From Ariolimax columbianus (lineage: Eukaryota; Mollusca; Gastropoda; Stylommatophora; Arionidae), in NCBI GenBank assembly GCA_036924085.1, contig JAVGWX010000002.1:49924948-49988947 (forward strand): a stretch of 64,000 nucleotides of DNA, written 5' to 3'. This document shows positions 54,001 through 60,000 of the stretch, piece after piece. The position numbers were made by a program, and so were the translations under genes. How positions within the stretch are numbered: position 1 is the first letter of the stretch; the number at the start of each line of letters is the position of its first letter. A model generated the notes under the pieces. The model had not been told where the DNA came from. It did no database searches and was given only the letters and a program-made list of their open reading frames with translations.

Positions 54001-57000
54001 TAGCCAGATCGTCTGCAAACATGGAGCTATGGACTCTTCTTGGTATATTCTCTATGATGTTATTTATATACACCAGAAAGAGTGTGGGTGACAGTACTCC
54101 TCCTTGGGGTACTCCTTGCTCCAGTGCCACCTTTTTGCTCATCTGCCCTTGTACTTGTACTCTGGCTGTTCTGTTTTCGATGTAGTGGCTGATCCATATG
54201 TACATTTTCCCACATACATCGCTTCTTCGTAGCTTGACTTTAAGTCCCTCTTTCCACAACTTGTCAAATGCCTTTTCTAAATCCACCCAAACCGCTACTG
54301 TATGTTTTTTCTCTTGGTAAGCATCCTCTATTTCCTGAGCTATGAGAGTGATCTGGTCCTCAGTGGATCTGTGCTGTCTAAACCCTGCTTGCTGTGGAGT
54401 TAGTATGTGTTTTGCTTCCACGGGCCACATCAGTCTGGTGTTTATCATGCGCTCCATCAGTTTTCCTACATAGATCAGTAGACTGATGGGCCTGTATCCA
54501 TTTGGATCTGTTCTATCTTTTTCTTTCTTTGGTACTGGTAGAAGTACAGCCTCTTTCCATGCCTGCGGTACAATTCTTCTTTTCCAGCTTTGGTTCATGA
54601 CTGAAAGTAGCTTCCTCTTTGCTGTTTGGCCCAACCCCATCAGCATTTCATTTGTTATCCCATCTTTTCCAGGCGATTTCTTTTTCTTTAGAGTTCTCAT
54701 GGCCGCATCCATTTCGTTCATTGTTAGTTTAGCCATCATGTGCTCCTCTGGTGCCATTTTGATGTTGTGGCTCTTTTTGTTCTTGAATTATATATGTGTG
54801 CCTGACTGTAGGGACATCAATGTGGTTTGCTCTGGCATAATGTTCTATAAAGGCGTTTGCTGCTTTTTTTCCGGTAAGCATGTTTTCGCCCTGTTTAAAC
54901 GTAATTTGTTTATTTGATGGTGTTTCGTCGTTGATGGCTCTGACTAATTTCCATAGTTTGTTCCTTTCTTGATCTAGATTGAGGCTTTCAGTTTGTTTTT
55001 TCCAACTGTATCTTGTTATTTGGTTAAGTGTTCTTTTGTATCTTGCAGTGGTGGCCTTGAGGGCGATATTTGCTTCCATAGATTGCTCTCTCTCTCTCTC
55101 TCTCTCTCTGCCATGTTCCTGACATGTGAGACTTGATCCTCAGCCTTCTGCAGTTCCTGATTCCAATATGGCTTGTAGTTTTTCCTTGCCCCTCTTGGAA
55201 TGGTTTCTGTGGCTGCTTGCAGTATTGCTTTGCTTAGGCTTTCCACCATAGACTGGCTAAGGAGAAGGGATCGAAGAGGGAATGTTAACCGGGTACTAAA
55301 AAAAATGCTTGCTGAAGTCGGATGTGTTGGACCGAAAAATGTGCAAATATCGCAGCCAAGCTTAAACTACGACACAACGCATTCCGTTCTCTGGACTACA
55401 TTCTGCTACTTAGGCCCGTGTCAGGGTTTGGTAGCGGAAGATTGAGAACGAACGCAGTCAAGCCAAGTCAAATCGGTAAAGAATACAACAAATGAGGACA
55501 TAACACATAAAATCAGAACAGAACTTAATGCCATACGAAAAATCTCAAAGAAAACACTACAGTGGCTCCCCTCTCATTGTAGAATTACGGGAAACGAGAG
55601 AGCCAATCCACTATCCAAAGAATGTGGAAAAATGGAACAATACACCAATAAAGTGCCATATGAGGAGGCCAAACCCAGTATAACATAAAATGGGAGAAAG
55701 TAACAGTCCAGACCCAATCCACCAACTACAAAGACACCAGCAAATTGCAATCTTTCGCATGAGAACGGGTCACAGCAGACTACTGGGCCACCTATATCGG
55801 CTCAAAATCTCCCAAACAAATGAATGTCCGTGTGGGACAGGAGTTCAGACCCCTGAACACGTACTTCAAGAATGTCCGGCCTACGAAGACGAGGCAAAAA
55901 CTATGGGGCCACCGCTCAGACCTGGAAAGGACTGTGGACTTCATCCTGGCAATAGCACTGAAGATTTAGCATGATCAGAAAAACCCTAACGCAGAAGGAG
56001 AAGAAGTGAATCTCGCCAGCAAGTTGTGTCATAACCACACGGTGGTTCTGGTACTCCATCTTTCGTCTTGTCTTCTGTCTGTATGACTGCCCAGTGGTGT
56101 TTTGACTGATTTCGTTCATCAATTCTTTTTGCACCCCTAATTGCAGCAATGATTTCTTATGTATTTTCTTTTCATTCCATGATATGCTCCCAATTCATCT
56201 ATATATCCGCATTACAAAGGCATGAGTTTTCTTCTCCATTTGTTTGTGTATTGTCAGCTGTACGACGTTGAAAACAAACTGCAAAACCACATGAACGCGC
56301 TTGCCACTATCTGTGCTAAATACAAAATGCTTATTAGCGAGAACAAAACAGAAACTATGATGATCAGTAGAACTCCTGGGCCACTCAAAATAGTCTAAAT
56401 GATATTGCTCTTCAACAGGTCCATGAGTTCAAGTATTTGGGCAGTATTTTTTCGGCAGATGGTAGGATCGACAAGGAAATCGAGACAAGGTGCCAGAAAG
56501 CATCTACGGTGACTTATCAGCTGTCCCCATTGCTTAGACACCCGAGCATTAGTTTGGCAACAAAGCAACAGCTGATAAACAGTATATTTATGCCGATTTT
56601 GTGCTACCAGTGCCAAACATGACCTCTGTCAAAGGCGTGCGAGAGCAGAATTTCGACTTGTGAAATGAAGTGTTTGAAGAAAGTCATCGGTGTTACCAGA
56701 AGAGACAGAATGCGGAATGACGACATTCGAAGTATGGTCGGCACTGCGTCTTGTGCCGAATACATTTCAAGGCAGAAAATAAGTTGGTTTGGTCATCTCA
56801 TGGAATGCACCCTCATCATCTTCCACTGATGGCTTACAATGCTGGTAGATCTGGCTAAAGGGCAAATGGGCTGCCGCGAGGTAGGTGGATAGATGACATT
56901 AGAGTGATTGTGCAACGACAAGGGCTCACATTGACCGACGCAACGCAATTGGCGCAGGATAGACGACTCAAGCTCCCCCCGACGCTAAACGGAACAGGTG

Positions 57001-60000
57001 GAAAGAAAACTAACTAACTATTTTCAGCCATTCAGTAAAGTGAATATCTGATCACTTTCATTTAATATGTGCGAATGACTTGTTTGGATGTCTGTTTATG
57101 ACTCTCTAGCTGTAGTACCCAGCTTCGTAAATAAACACCAACAAATAAAGAAGAAATAAGATCAATAAATAATGAAGAAAAAACATCATAACAAAAAAAT
57201 TAATAGATAAGAAAAACATCAATAAATAAGAAAAACATCAATAAATAAGAAAAACATCAATAAATAATAAAAACATCAATAAATAAAGACGAAATAACAT
57301 CAATAAATAAAGACGAAACAACAATACATAAAGAAGAGATAACATAAATATTATTTTAAAACATCAATAAATAAAGAAGAAAACAAAACAACATCAATAA
57401 ATAAAGAAGAAATAATATCAATAAATAAATGAGAAAAAAACATAAAAAATTACAGAAGAAATAACATCCATAAATTAAAAAGAACCTCAATAAATAAAGA
57501 AGAAAACAAAAATAACATCAATAAATAAATATAGTAAATCAGTAAATATAAATAATGAAGAAATAACATCAACAAATAAATAAATTATTAACATTTATAA
57601 ATAGCAACAAATATTTCCACGACTCCGATGGGTTAGAAAGAGTCGCTGACGAAAGCAAATACTTCAGATATCTTATAAATGCGCGGAAGTAGACTTGATG
57701 CAGGAAATATAACAGTTAATAGCACAATGTACCTAATGTAGTGAAAAATAGAATTAATTGGTACAGCATGAATTCAACATATTCAACATATAAAGCGCAG
57801 CTAGACAAACGTGAGTGTATGTAGAAATATTCAACATATAAAGCGCAGCTAGACAAACGTGAGTGTATGTAGAAATATTCAACATATAAAGCGCAGCTAG
57901 ACAAACGTGAGTGTATGTAGAAATATTCAACATATAAAGCGCAGCTAGACAAACGTGAGTGTATGTAGAAATATTCAACATATAAAGCGCAGCTAGACAA
58001 ACGTGAGTGTATGTAGAAATATTCAACATATAAAGCGCAGCTAGACAAACGTGAGTGTATGTAGAAATATTCAACATATAAAGCGCAGCTAGACAAACGT
58101 GAGTGTATGTAGAAATATTCAACATATAAAGCGCAGCTAGACAAACGTGAGTGTATGTAGGAGGAACGTTTGATTGACACTCACACCCACGCCAGACATA
58201 CCTCACATACGAAAGAAATGTAACAGAAACGAAACAAGGGAACCATACAATATCGAAGATACTGGATGAAAAGACCTAAACGAAACGTTAGTCTACAAGT
58301 GTAGAGGTACATTATTTCTACACAAGGAATACAACGGAGACACGCATTATGTATGAGAATTTATACTCCCAAGAAGGTGACTCGTTGAAAACAAACGCCA
58401 TGCAACAGAGGCAGACTTATCGCTCACCACATGCATGATTTCCACACAAAGAATTTAATAGAGGCTACCATTTTCAATAAACGAGCTGACGCCCCCACCA
58501 CCTGGATATTAATTGTGGGGACTTTGGATGTGGGCAGTGGTGACATTCTGAACTGGATCAATTATCACCTTTTAGACTGATGAACTGGCAATCTATAGAA
58601 CGACAGAATTTGGAAATCAATCGCCGATCGAGCAGAGAGAGAAGCAACTAGGAGAAAAATTCATTGTACCCAGACTCTTCAACATTGACAAGGGAGACTA
58701 AACACATGTGTTTGACTGGAGTGAGGACAATGTCGATTTTGACAGAACAGAATCATGACCAAGGAGAAATAAAAAGGACTTTGTAAGTTCAGGACAAATC
58801 TTATCAACTAAAAAGGAAGAATCTCTACAGAGGAATATAAAATAGAAATGCAAGAAATATTGACAGCAGAATGTTTCATGTATTACATCAGATTTGTGTT
58901 CTTTGTGTGAGATTACGCTAATAAATTCCCCTTTGGCCACATTAACTCAATTAGCAGAGACACTATAATCAAATAGATTTCTTTCTACTGTCAATGTCCG
59001 TCTTTATAGGGGACCTTGACATGTCTTATTCGGCATGCGCACATTTCTTAAGGTAATTCAAACATCCTGTTTGGTCGCTAATGAAGTCACTGGATAAAGA
59101 TGCCATCAACTATAAGTGCAAAAAAACTGGCACACAAAAACGGCAACGAAATAAAACGTTATTTTATGTACATTGTGTGTGCCTCCGTCTGTTCCATATA
59201 TTGTACGAGATGGCACGATGTATAAATAAACACATTTATTTGGCGCATAATACAACTACCTCTACATATGGAGATGAAGATGATAAAGTATAGTTGTTTA
59301 AATACACTCTCATAAAGAAGCATAACAATGTAAACAGGTACATGATTGGAATCTACAGACGAGAGAAGAGAAACGGGAACACAGCAACTAAAAATAGAAG
59401 CTAGGAAGCCAGACCAATTGGTCGAAAAACGTGACTTCATGTGGCCCTCGATCTATTAATGTGACTTCATACAGCTCTTGTACAATAAACGTGGTTCATT
59501 AACACGGCTTTATATCCCCCTTGCTTCATTAACCCGACTTCCTTTGACCGTTGGTCCATTTACCTGACTTCATATGACACTTGTTCAATGAACCTTCATG
59601 GAAATCGTGTTCTACTTGACTTCAAGTTGCCCTTGCTACAGTAACGTGGCATGGAATCGTTGACCAAGTAACTTGTCTTCAAGCTGCCCTCGCTATAGTA
59701 ACGTGACATACAATCGTTGGCCAAGTAACTTGACTTTAAGCTGCCCTTGCTACAGTAACGTGGCATACAATCGTTGACCAAGTAACTTGACTTCAAGTTA
59801 CCCTCGCTATAGTAATGTGGCATACAATCGTTGACCAAGTAACTTGACTTCATACGGAGCTTTACCTTTATCTATTGTTGCTATTTGGTATGTTATCTTG
59901 ACGGTATACAGAACAGCCATTTCCAGTACGAGAAGGAGATAGAAGACCTCAGCTCCGAGAAGGCCATCTCAGACCACTTTAGTAGGGACAGTCATTGTGT

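Larger units (their letters stand above)
52326..55249 (-). mobile_element. Nimbus/I-like LINE, copy 3, with RT domain (nested)
   Basis: Perfect 23-bp target-site duplication, agactggctaaggagaaggg plus atc, at 52303-52325 and 55250-55272, inside a family-B SINE-like element. The 3' GAA tail is at 52326. It is 2.9 kb and 5'-truncated just after the endonuclease. It holds a linker, an RT (SPGKDGITNEML; YRPISLL; QAGFR; LEKAFDKLW; QGVPQGGVLSPTLF; MFADDLAMW), RNase H and a zinc knuckle. Frameshifts at the TC repeat (about 55085-55110) and after FADDL, and a stop near 53830, disable it. Confidence 0.96.
52170..55467 (+). mobile_element. SINE-like element, family B, split by a nested LINE
   Basis: The two halves, 52170-52325 and 55273-55467, rejoin into one family-B element. 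The outer flanks are a perfect 14-bp duplication, tcaaatcggtaaag, at 52156-52169 and 55468-55481. It interrupts the RNase H region of the LINE spanning 49005-56008, and is itself interrupted by the LINE at 52326-55249. Confidence 0.92.
49005..56008 (+). mobile_element. I-like LINE (second family), host of the nested insertions
   Basis: Endonuclease end (DPRGEEIEDWMIENKL; GGSDHVPITLRI), a linker (SIPRGKGEI), RT (GKDGITNDM; SAYRKNQSTEDQL; VDLTKAFDKVW; a LHADDLVAW box), thumb (TYLGVKLDKRL; GTVRPVLEYVMS), RNase H (YIDAE; ESMALLQALK; VFTDCKALLK) and, after a 3.3-kb interruption at 52170-55481, WLPSHCRITGNERAN and the CGTG-x4-PEHVLQECPAY knuckle. Ends in a gaaggagaagaagtg tail. Many stops and frameshifts. 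The 5' boundary is unclear: a C run and a 36-bp array lie just upstream. Confidence 0.9.

Noticed and set aside
57716..58206. Long reverse-strand open frames (150 and 154 residues) with perfect internal repeats
   Set aside because: They are translations of the 48-bp array, whose period is divisible by three; open in several frames, no start context, no splice sites.
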